Position numbers and translations under genes: made by a program. The notes beneath the pieces were generated by a model, which worked only from the letters and a program-made list of their open reading frames with translations, had not been told where the DNA came from and did not search any database. From positions 1-27,782 of the forward strand of contig JAEWYT010000034.1 in the NCBI GenBank assembly GCA_023458595.1: 27,782 nt of DNA. Direction: 5' to 3'. The stretch is from Pseudomonadota bacterium. GTDB lineage: Bacteria > Pseudomonadota > Alphaproteobacteria > Rhizobiales > Tepidamorphaceae. This document shows positions 9,031-16,166 of this stretch, in pieces (the first letter of the stretch is position 1; the number at the start of each line of letters is the position of its first letter).

Positions 9031-10185
9031 TCAATTCGCGCGCAGCGTCTCGCGGGCGATGATGAGCCGCTGGATCTCCGAGGTGCCCTCGTAGATCGTG
9101 GTGACGCGCGCGTCGCGGACGAGGCGCTCCAGCCCGGTTTCCCGGATGTAGCCGGCACCGCCGTGCAACTGCAGGGCGGTGTAGGTCGCCCGCTGCGCGG
9201 CCTCGCTGGCATAGAGCTTCGCCATCGAGGCCTCGCGGGCATAGGGCTTGCCGGCGGCCTTCAGGGCGGCGGCCTGCAGAACCAGGAGGCGCGCGGCCTC
9301 GAGCTCCGTCTCCCGGTCGGCGATCATCCACTGGATGCCCTGGTTGTCGGCGATCTTGCGGCCGAACTGCTCGCGCTCCTGCGCGTAGCCGATCGCGAGA
9401 TCCATCGCGCCGCGCGCAATGCCGAGCGCGGTCGCCGCGATGCCGATGCGTCCGCCGGCCAGCTCGCCGACGGCGATGCGGAAGCCGCCGTTGACCTCGC
9501 CGAGCACGGCGGAGGCCGGAATGCGGCAGTTCTCGAAGACGACCGGGTTCGTGGCCGATCCCGTCTGTCCCATCTTCTTCTCCGCAGGGCCGATGACGAG
9601 GCCCTCAGTGCCCGCCTCGACGAGAAAGCACGTGATGCCCTTGCCCTTCGATGCGTCCGGATCGGTCACCGCCCAGACCACGAACAGTCCGGCGTACTCG
9701 CCCGACGTGATGTAGAGCTTGGAGCCGTTCAGCACCCAGCCGTTGCCGTCCATGCGCGCCGAGGTGCGCATGCCCGCCGGGTCGGAGCCCGCGCCCGATT
9801 CGGTCAGGCAGAAGCCCGCCGCCGCGTAAGTCCCGTCGCAGATCTTCGGCAGGTAGGCGTTTCGCTGCTCCTCGGAGCCGCAGACCTCGACGATCTCGGC
9901 GACCATGTTGGTGACCGAGGTCGTCACGGCGGTGGAGGCACAGCCGCGCGCGATCTCCTGAAGCGCCAGCGCGAAGCCGACCGGTCCCGCTTCGCTGCCC
10001 CCATAGGCGCCGGAAACGTTGAGGCCCATGAAGCCGTTTTCGGCGAGGACCTTCAGGTTCTCCAGGAGTTCCACCCGGCCCTCGCCGCGATCGAGAGTGG
10101 CGGCCAGCGGCGCCAGCCGGTCGGTTGCGATCCGCCGCGCGGTGTCGCGGATCAGGCGCTGCTCTTCGGTCGGCTCGAAATCCAT
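9031..10185 (-). CDS. Acyl-CoA dehydrogenase (FAD-dependent)
   Basis: A 384-residue flavoenzyme of normal family length that introduces the alpha-beta double bond into an acyl-CoA and passes electrons to ETF. Seen: N-terminal helical domain (DFEPTEEQRLIRDTARRIA), FAD signature FCLTESGAGSD (125-135), GQTGSATNPVVFENCRIP (206-223) in the central beta domain, second signature region QFGRKIADNQGIQWMIAD (273-290), and the catalytic base Glu366 in TTIYEGTSEIQ. Glu at this position is typical of short- and medium-chain and many branched-chain enzymes, and differs from the isovaleryl/long-chain position. The ATG at 10185 gives the standard N-terminus. It lies 3 bases from the convergent gene on the left and has no ETF or enoyl-CoA hydratase neighbour, so chain-length specificity is open. 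Confidence 0.93.
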   Translation of the reverse strand: MDFEPTEEQRLIRDTARRIATDRLAPLAATLDRGEGRVELLENLKVLAENGFMGLNVSGAYGGSEAGPVGFALALQEIARGCASTAVTTSVTNMVAEIVEVCGSEEQRNAYLPKICDGTYAAAGFCLTESGAGSDPAGMRTSARMDGNGWVLNGSKLYITSGEYAGLFVVWAVTDPDASKGKGITCFLVEAGTEGLVIGPAEKKMGQTGSATNPVVFENCRIPASAVLGEVNGGFRIAVGELAGGRIGIAATALGIARGAMDLAIGYAQEREQFGRKIADNQGIQWMIADRETELEAARLLVLQAAALKAAGKPYAREASMAKLYASEAAQRATYTALQLHGGAGYIRETGLERLVRDARVTTIYEGTSEIQRLIIARETLRAN

Positions 10186-10267
10186 GGCATCCGTTCCCTG
10201 TCCGAACGATGCCTTGATAGAGCCGGGCGCGCCAGTCGGCAATCGCCGGGCGGCGATCTCCGGGGCC

Positions 10268-10438
10268 TCAGTCGTCGTGATGGGGCGCCGGCTGCGTGAT
10301 GGACGGCGGATCGCTCGCCGGGAAGGAATCGTCGAGCTCCCTGTCGAGCTCGCGGCTCTCCTTGCGTTTCTCGCGGGATTTCGGCGCGTTCTTTTCCTTC
10401 TTCGGAGCGACTCTTTCGCGGTTGGCCGTGTCTGGCAT
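10268..10438 (-). CDS. Small conserved protein with DSFPASDPPS motif
   Basis: A 56-residue protein, very hydrophilic and lysine/arginine/glutamate-rich in its first two thirds (KKEKNAPKSREKRKESREL), ending in DDSFPASDPPSITQPAPHHDD. The DSFPASDPPS motif marks a family of very short proteins widespread in Alphaproteobacteria and some other groups, with no established function. The ATG at 10438 has a GGAG site about 9 bases upstream. The same frame stays open for over 1 kb upstream, but that is antisense to the EamA transporter gene. A sequence resembling a general-stress (EcfG-type) promoter lies at 10512-10536 upstream. The protein is probably intrinsically disordered. Confidence 0.8.
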   Translation of the reverse strand: MPDTANRERVAPKKEKNAPKSREKRKESRELDRELDDSFPASDPPSITQPAPHHDD

Positions 10439-10511
10439 CGATTGTCTCCATCGCTGTCCCTGCCGCGGCCCGCAAGAAACGGGTGGCGGGTCTCGGAGCT
10501 GTGAAACTAGA

Positions 10512-10536
10512 AACGCGCGTCTCGCTTCGGGGTTCA
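10512..10536 (-). promoter_or_regulatory. Possible EcfG (general stress sigma) promoter for the small DSFPASDPPS gene
   Basis: Read on the minus strand this is TGAAC, 16 bases, CGTT. The alphaproteobacterial EcfG consensus is GGAAC, 16-17 bases, CGTT, so the first base of the -35 deviates. It would start transcription near 10505, leaving a leader of about 65 bases. Short motifs arise by chance in GC-rich DNA, so this is only a candidate. Confidence 0.3.
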
Positions 10537-10543
10537 CGCCAAC

Positions 10544-11482
10544 ATGACCAATACTTCGCCGCATATGGACGGCACCGAATGGGTGCTGCTTCTGATCCTC
10601 TCGCTTCTGTGGGGCGGATCCTTCCTGTTCGCGAAGATCGCCGTCGGCGAATTGCCGCCGATGACGGTCGCCTTCCTGCGCGTCTCGATCGCCGCGCTGA
10701 CGCTCTATGCGGTTGTGCGTTCCCTGGGGCTCGCAATGCCGCGCGGCGCGGACTGGGGACCGTTCCTCGTCATGGGCGCGATCAACAACGTCGTCCCGTT
10801 CTCGCTGATCTTCTGGGGCCTGACCGAGGTATCGAGCGGCCTCGCCGCGATCCTCAATGCCGCCACCCCGCTCTTCACCGTGTTGCTCGCCCATGTCCTG
10901 ACACGCGATGAGCGGCTGACTACGGCGAAGATCTTCGGCGTTCTGATCGGGCTTTTCGGTGTCGCCGTGCTGATCGGGGTCGATGCCCTGGACGGGCTCG
11001 GCCGCGCCGTGCTCGCCCAGCTCGCCTGCGTCGCCGCCGCCGTCTCCTATGCCTTCGCCGGCATCTGGGGGCGGCGGTTCTCCGGCCGCCCGCCGATGGT
11101 GGTGGCCGCCGGTCAGGTGACGGCATCGTCGGCGATGCTGTTGCCGATCGTGCTCGCCGTCGACACGCCGTGGCGCCTGGCGGCGCCCTCGGGGACGGCC
11201 GTCGCGTCGATCATCGGCCTCGCCGTCGTCTCGACGGCACTCGCCTACGTGATCTATTTCCGCATCCTGCGTGCCGCCGGCGCCACCAATCTCCTGCTCG
11301 TCACCTTCCTGATCCCGGTCAGCGCGCTCGCCTTCGGCGTGATGCTGCTCGGCGAGACGGTCACGGCGAACGACTTCGCCGGCATGGCGCTGATCGGCAT
11401 CGGTCTGGCGGCGATCGACGGGCGTCCAGTCGCGGCGCTCGCCGCCCTGTTCGCCCGCCCGCGCCGCGCGTCGGGAGAATGA
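10544..11482 (+). CDS. EamA/DMT family transporter, paralogue 1
   Basis: A 312-residue inner-membrane protein with about ten helices in two EamA repeats (about 14-145 and 160-292). Markers of the first repeat are ILSLLWGGSFLFAKIAVGELPP and NNVVPFSLIFWGLTEVSSGLAAILNA; of the second, AVSYAFAGIWGRRFSG, RILRAAGATNLLLVTFLIPV and LLGETVTANDFAGMALIGIGL. DMT transporters exchange or export amino acids, metabolites or drugs; this substrate is not predictable. The ATG at 10544 is used; a second in-frame ATG at 10565 is possible and neither has a strong ribosome-binding site. It is followed 91 bases later by a clear paralogue on the same strand, which suggests a tandem gene duplication. Confidence 0.9.
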   Translation: MTNTSPHMDGTEWVLLLILSLLWGGSFLFAKIAVGELPPMTVAFLRVSIAALTLYAVVRSLGLAMPRGADWGPFLVMGAINNVVPFSLIFWGLTEVSSGLAAILNAATPLFTVLLAHVLTRDERLTTAKIFGVLIGLFGVAVLIGVDALDGLGRAVLAQLACVAAAVSYAFAGIWGRRFSGRPPMVVAAGQVTASSAMLLPIVLAVDTPWRLAAPSGTAVASIIGLAVVSTALAYVIYFRILRAAGATNLLLVTFLIPVSALAFGVMLLGETVTANDFAGMALIGIGLAAIDGRPVAALAALFARPRRASGE

Positions 11483-11573
11483 GCAGGTCCTTATCGATCG
11501 CGGCGGCAGACGCGGCGACCGTGATCGGGTAAACAGCCCGCTCCGGCTCTGCGATGGGACAGGCAATCGGTAC

Positions 11574-12500
11574 ATGGCGGCGGTATCGCGTTCGATGGGC
11601 GCCCTCGACTGGGGGCGCATCCTGCTCCTGGCCGTCGTCTGGGGCGGGTCCTACTTCTTCGTCGCGATCGCGCTCGCCGACCTGCACCCCTTCGTCATCG
11701 TGTTCGGGCGGGTGGCGATCGGGGCGGCCGCCCTGCTCGTCGTGGTGCGGCTGTCGGGCATGCGCCTGCCGGTCGAGCCGTCATGGTGGGCTCCGCTCGC
11801 GGTCATGTCGCTGCTCAACAACGTGATCCCGTGGATCCTGATCGTCTGGGGCCAGACGGAGATCGCCAGCGGCCTCGCCGCGATCTTCAACGCGACGACG
11901 CCGCTGTCGACCGTTGTGATCGCCCACTACCTGACGCCGGACGAGAAGCTGACGGCGGGCAAGGTCGCCGGAATCGCCCTCGGCATCGCCGGCGTCGCCG
12001 TGCTGATCGGTCCGGGCGTGCTGACCGGGCTGGGAACCGCGGTGCTCGCGCAGATCGCCGTCCTCCTGGCGAGCGTCTCCTACGCCTTCTCGGGCGTCTT
12101 CGCACGCCGGTTCCACGACCGCCCGGTCAATGTGGCGGCGGCCGGGCAGATGGTCTGCTCGACGATCTTCATGACGCCGCTGGTGCTGATCTTCGCCCCG
12201 CCTTGGACGCAAGGCCCGCCCGGATGGCCGGCGGTCGCGGCGGTGGTCTGCCTGGGGTTGTTCTCCACAGCACTCGGCTATCTGCTGGTTTTCCGCATCC
12301 TGCGGTCGGCAGGCGCCACCAACTTCTCCCTCGTCACCTTCCTGATGCCGGTGACGGCGATCCTGCTCGGGGCTCTGTTCCTCGGCGAAAGGCTCTCGCC
12401 GGCTGCCCTCCTCGGGATGGCCCTGATCGGGTCGGGACTGGCCGCGATCGACGGCCGGCCCGCAGCCGCGCTCCTGCGATTGGCGCGGAATTCCGGCTGA
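11574..12500 (+). CDS. EamA/DMT family transporter, paralogue 2
   Basis: A 308-residue ten-helix DMT transporter, alignable end to end with the preceding gene without large gaps: LLLAVVWGGSYFFVAIALADLHP, NNVIPWILIVWGQTEIASGLAAIFNATTPL, SVSYAFSGVFARRFHDRP, RILRSAGATNFSLVTFLMPV and GMALIGSGLAAIDGRPAAAL all have counterparts there. The repeated NNV-P-ILxWGxTEIxSGLAAI and AIDGRP segments show common descent. Start ATG at 11574; MGALDW at 11595 is an alternative, and no strong ribosome-binding site distinguishes them. The two genes may be one transcription unit; whether they are separate homodimeric pumps or partners cannot be told from sequence. Confidence 0.9.
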   Translation: MAAVSRSMGALDWGRILLLAVVWGGSYFFVAIALADLHPFVIVFGRVAIGAAALLVVVRLSGMRLPVEPSWWAPLAVMSLLNNVIPWILIVWGQTEIASGLAAIFNATTPLSTVVIAHYLTPDEKLTAGKVAGIALGIAGVAVLIGPGVLTGLGTAVLAQIAVLLASVSYAFSGVFARRFHDRPVNVAAAGQMVCSTIFMTPLVLIFAPPWTQGPPGWPAVAAVVCLGLFSTALGYLLVFRILRSAGATNFSLVTFLMPVTAILLGALFLGERLSPAALLGMALIGSGLAAIDGRPAAALLRLARNSG

Positions 12501-12558
12501 AAGCTTGTCCAAACCGGGCAAACCGGATTAGCGTTTACTTAGGCAATCCTGTGCTGAA

Positions 12559-14715
12559 ATGTGCGCTCGGCGCACGGGCGGTTGCCCTCATCAGGCAGCG
12601 AAGCGGCGGAATTTCGCATTGGCAGGTCGTCTTCTAGAAGATTTCGCGGCACTTTCTTCCGACTGGTTCTGGGAAATGGACGAGAACTACCGGTTCTCCT
12701 ATTTCTCGAGCAGTCTGGAAAAGGCTGCCGGCGTGTCTCCGCAACAGGAGATCGGCAAGAGCCGTCTCGAAATCGCCGCCAACGCCAGGAACAAGGAGTT
12801 CTGGCAGCCCCATGTCGACGATCTCGTGAACAAGCGGACGTTCCGCAATTTCATCTATCCCTACAAGCACAAGGACGGCAGTGTCCGCTGGTTCTCGATC
12901 AGCGGCCAACCCGTCTATGACGACGACGGTGCGTTCAGGGGCTATCGCGGCGTCGGCTCCGACATCACCACCGAGCATGAGGCGCGCGAGCAACTCGCCG
13001 AGGCGCTGAAGGACCTGCGTGTCGCCAATGCCCGTCTCGAGGAGCAGAACCTGCTGTTCGAGATGGCGATCGACAACATCTCGCAGGGCCTGTGCATGTT
13101 CGACGACGAGCAGCGGCTGATCGTCTGCAACAGACGCTACGCCGAGATGTACGGCCTGCCGGAAGCCTTGTCCCGGCCCGGCACGCCGCTGGAAACGATC
13201 CTGGCCCACCGCGTCGCCGTAGGCCGCTACGCCGGCCCCGATCCCGATGCTTTCGTGCGCAACCGCCTGAAGATGGTCGGAACCGTCGGCAAGAGCCAGA
13301 CGGTAGACGAGCTGAAGGACGGGCTCGTCTACCTGATCGCCCATTCGCAGATGCCCGGCGGTGGCTCCGTTGCGATCCACGACGACATTACCGAGCGCAA
13401 GCGCGCCGAAGCGAAGATCGCCCACATGGCCCGTCACGATGCGCTGACCGGCCTGCCCAATCGCCTGTTGCTGCGCGACAAGATGGAGGAGGCGCTGGGC
13501 CTCGCCAGGGACGGCGACGGCTTCGCCGTGCTCTGCCTCGATCTCGACAATTTCAAGACCGTCAACGACTCCCTCGGCCACCCGGCCGGCGATGCGCTGC
13601 TGCAGGCGGTGACGCGCCGCCTGCAGGTGTGCGTGCGTGAGACGGACACCATTTCGCGGCTCGGAGGCGACGAGTTCGCCATCCTGCAGCCCGGACCGAA
13701 TGCGCCGGAGCGCGCCGCGACGCTCGCCCGTCGCATTATCGAGGTGCTGTCTGCGGCCTTCACCATCGAGGGCCAGCAGGTCGTGGTCGGCGCCTCGATC
13801 GGCATCGCGCTCGCCCCCAGGGATGGTGTCGAGCCCGACCAGCTCCTGAAGAACGCCGACCTCGCCCTGTACCGCGCCAAGGACGACGGGCGCCGCACCT
13901 ATCGCTTCTTCGAGAGAGAGATGGACATCCACCAGCAGTCGCGCCGCGCGCTGGAAATGGATCTGCGCCAGGCACTGGTGACAGGCGAGTTCGAGCTGTT
14001 CTATCAGCCGATTGTCGGCCTTTCGAACGGCCAGATCGTCGGCGTGGAGGCCCTCCTGCGCTGGCGCCACCCGACGCGCGGGCTTCTGCTGCCCGGCGAG
14101 TTCGTGCCGCTATGCGAGGAGATCGGGCTGATCGTACCGCTCGGCGACTGGGTGCTCCGGACCGCCTGCCGCGACATCTCGCGCATGTCCGGCGACATTT
14201 TCGTCGCGGTGAACCTGTCGCCCGTCCAGTTCAAGAACCAGGGCATCGTGTCCTCGGTCATGCAGGCGCTGTCGCAGGCGCGGCTCGATCCGGGGCGGCT
14301 GGAGCTCGAGATCACCGAATCGGTGCTGCTGCTCGAGAGCGACGACACGCTTGCCGCGCTGCACCACCTGCGCGATCTCGGCGTGCGCATTTCTATGGAC
14401 GATTTCGGCACCGGCTACTCCTCGCTGAGTTACCTGCGCCGCTTCCCCTTCGATCGCATAAAGATCGACCGCTCCTTCATCGCCGACATCGAGAAGAAGA
14501 GCGATTGCCGCGCCATCATCCGCGCGGTCGCGAGCCTCGGGGCGGACCTCGGCATCGTCACCACGGCCGAGGGGGTAGAGACCGAGAAGCAGCTCAAGAT
14601 GCTGCTCGCCGAGGGACTGACGGAGGTGCAGGGCTTCCTGTTCTCGCCGCCCGTTCCGCACGACGAGATCGTCGAAATCCTCGCCAGGGCCGAGAAGGCC
14701 GTCTTCGCCGCCTGA
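12559..14715 (+). CDS. PAS-PAS-GGDEF-EAL protein (diguanylate cyclase/phosphodiesterase)
   Basis: A 718-residue soluble signalling protein for cyclic di-GMP turnover. Order: PAS domain with PAC motif (about 26-142, SDWFWEMDENYRFSYFSSS to GVGSDITTEHEARE), a short coiled coil (about 142-165), a second PAS of the PAS_7 type (about 166-280, AIDNISQGLCMFDDEQRLIVCN), GGDEF domain (about 290-455) with intact GGDEF (369-373) and product-inhibition site RETD (360-363) five residues before it, and EAL domain (about 465-710) with EALLRW (497-502), NLSPVQF, ELEITES, DDFGTGYSSL, KIDRSF, AEGVET and EVQGFLFS. All residues needed for synthesis and hydrolysis appear present, so it may be truly bifunctional. 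No transmembrane segment. The ATG at 12559 lacks a clear ribosome-binding site; TTG at 12619 is an alternative start. Confidence 0.92.
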   Translation: MCARRTGGCPHQAAKRRNFALAGRLLEDFAALSSDWFWEMDENYRFSYFSSSLEKAAGVSPQQEIGKSRLEIAANARNKEFWQPHVDDLVNKRTFRNFIYPYKHKDGSVRWFSISGQPVYDDDGAFRGYRGVGSDITTEHEAREQLAEALKDLRVANARLEEQNLLFEMAIDNISQGLCMFDDEQRLIVCNRRYAEMYGLPEALSRPGTPLETILAHRVAVGRYAGPDPDAFVRNRLKMVGTVGKSQTVDELKDGLVYLIAHSQMPGGGSVAIHDDITERKRAEAKIAHMARHDALTGLPNRLLLRDKMEEALGLARDGDGFAVLCLDLDNFKTVNDSLGHPAGDALLQAVTRRLQVCVRETDTISRLGGDEFAILQPGPNAPERAATLARRIIEVLSAAFTIEGQQVVVGASIGIALAPRDGVEPDQLLKNADLALYRAKDDGRRTYRFFEREMDIHQQSRRALEMDLRQALVTGEFELFYQPIVGLSNGQIVGVEALLRWRHPTRGLLLPGEFVPLCEEIGLIVPLGDWVLRTACRDISRMSGDIFVAVNLSPVQFKNQGIVSSVMQALSQARLDPGRLELEITESVLLLESDDTLAALHHLRDLGVRISMDDFGTGYSSLSYLRRFPFDRIKIDRSFIADIEKKSDCRAIIRAVASLGADLGIVTTAEGVETEKQLKMLLAEGLTEVQGFLFSPPVPHDEIVEILARAEKAVFAA

Positions 14716-14741
14716 TAGCCGCAGGCCGTCATCCGACCGGG

Positions 14742-15347
14742 TCAGGGAGGCGTGGCGCTTCCGTGCCAGGCGGGCCGGTAGCCGGCGGAGAGCGCGGCGA
14801 CGATCGTCGGCGGCGTCAGGACGGCGACTGTCCCGCCCGAGGGCCGGCCCGCGGCGGAGGAATAGCCTCCCGGAGCCCAGACGAGGAGCCGCTCCCCCCG
14901 CACCGCGAGCGCCTTACCATCGAGCTCAATCATGCTGCCGTCGGGCAGCGCCGAAACGTCGGCGACGTGCCGCCGCTTGGCCCTGCCGTGGAGGCGCTCC
15001 TCGTGGAGCACCCGGTCCATCTCCGCCGCGCCGGGCCGTTTGGCGAGGCCGAGGCCGTTCGCGACGGCTTCGCCGAACCGTACCGCGTCTTCCCGCCGGC
15101 ATTCGAAGCAGGGCCGGTGCCCCGCCGCCAGCGCCGTCACCTCGTCGAGGAAGAACAGCTCGGTGTAGCCCGTCTTCCAGACTTCCCGGTGCCTGCCCTT
15201 GAAAGAAAGGACGCAGGCGATCCACTGCCGCGACGCCCATCGGCGGCTGCCGAGCTCGCGGGTCGCCGGATCGTGGAACCGGCCGCCGCGGTTGCCCATC
15301 AGGGTGCCGCGCGCCGGCGTCCCGATCAGCTCGCCGGCGGGCGTCAC
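14742..15347 (-). CDS. Conserved hypothetical protein with GHRPCFECRR motif
   Basis: A 201-residue soluble protein. The N-terminal PARGTLMGNRGGRFHD, the middle RQWIACVLSFKGRHREVW, YTELFFLDEVTALAAGHRPCFECRREDAVRFGEA and the C-terminal VWAPGGYS look like one conserved family I have no function for. A CxxC pair (Cys80 and Cys83) preceded by His may bind metal or be redox-active. I take the GTG at 15347, because PARGTLMGNRG, upstream of the first ATG (15299), looks conserved; the start is uncertain and no good ribosome-binding site is seen. It begins 20 bases after the stop of the exported thioredoxin-like gene on the same strand, so the two are probably cotranscribed. It is convergent with the cyclic-di-GMP gene, ending 26 bases from it. 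Confidence 0.72.
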   Translation of the reverse strand: MTPAGELIGTPARGTLMGNRGGRFHDPATRELGSRRWASRQWIACVLSFKGRHREVWKTGYTELFFLDEVTALAAGHRPCFECRREDAVRFGEAVANGLGLAKRPGAAEMDRVLHEERLHGRAKRRHVADVSALPDGSMIELDGKALAVRGERLLVWAPGGYSSAAGRPSGGTVAVLTPPTIVAALSAGYRPAWHGSATPP

Positions 15348-15367
15348 GCGGTTGCGCAGGCGCGCCG

Positions 15368-15982
15368 CTACCAGAGGTCGATCTCGACGCCCTGCTCGCG
15401 CAGCTTGTCGGCCTTCTCCTGGAGGTAGCGTTGGAACGGCAGCTCGTCGTAGCGGCCGCTGTCGACGTACTCGAACATCGTCAGGAAGTGGAAGGGCTTG
15501 AAGTAGCCGGGCAGCCGTGCGGATTCGACCGTGTTGCCGGGCTTGCCGGCTACGTCGGCGGCCTTGGAGAAGAAGACGAGGGTCGGCGTGAAGTTGACCC
15601 CCCATTTGCGCGCGAGCGACCGCTCTTCCATCTCCTCGCCGTCGAAGTCGGTCACCTCCCGCGAGCCCCACAGGTCGAGCTGCACGACGTTGAAGTGCTT
15701 CGTGACGAAGTCGACGATTTCGGGCTTGGCGAAGTTGACCCGGTGCATCTCCCGGCAATAGGGGCAGCCGCGCTGCTCGAAGATGACGACGAGCCCCTTG
15801 TCCTCGGCGACCGCCTCGGCGTGGTCGTCGCCGAGGTCGAGGAAGGTGTCGAGAAAGAACGGCTGGGTGAAGAGCCCGCTGTCGGCGACGGCCGGCTCGT
15901 CGTCGCAAAGCGCGGGGACCGCCAGCAAAGCCGCGCCGGTCGATGCCCCGCCGGCGAGCAATGCCCTGCGTGTGATCGTCAT
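15368..15982 (-). CDS. Exported thioredoxin-fold protein with CPYC motif (SoxW-like)
   Basis: A 204-residue protein with an N-terminal export signal (MTITRRALLAGGASTGAALLAVPALC); the twin arginine and following hydrophobic stretch resemble a Tat signal. The mature part is a thioredoxin fold: LVVIFEQRGCPYCREMH with active-site CPYC (73-76), then FNVVQLDLWGSREV, and the cis-proline loop KWGVNFTPTLVFF. This resembles periplasmic SoxW/thioredoxin-like reductases acting on disulfides. No sox or cytochrome maturation genes lie beside it, so its partner is unknown; the downstream CxxC protein is a candidate by position only. The ATG at 15982 has a textbook AGGAGG site. It is divergent from the L,D-transpeptidase gene across 184 bases. 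Confidence 0.87.
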   Translation of the reverse strand: MTITRRALLAGGASTGAALLAVPALCDDEPAVADSGLFTQPFFLDTFLDLGDDHAEAVAEDKGLVVIFEQRGCPYCREMHRVNFAKPEIVDFVTKHFNVVQLDLWGSREVTDFDGEEMEERSLARKWGVNFTPTLVFFSKAADVAGKPGNTVESARLPGYFKPFHFLTMFEYVDSGRYDELPFQRYLQEKADKLREQGVEIDLW

Positions 15983-16166
15983 GACGCTCCTCCTGATGCC
16001 GCTTCTTGATTTTTCCGAATTGTGCGGCGGGCGAACGGCCGATACAAGCGCCGCGACGCGCCGCGATGCGGGGGTCACGAATTGTTGAGACGGTGAAATC
16101 CGGCGCCGTTTCGCGCTAGAGTGACGACCGGGGGGTGATCGGAGAAACGACGTGCGGGAGTGGCAC

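Noticed and set aside
16048..16067. Two tandem copies of a 10-base GC-rich unit between the thioredoxin-like and transpeptidase genes
   Set aside because: Low complexity GC sequence with only two imperfect copies; expected by chance in this composition.
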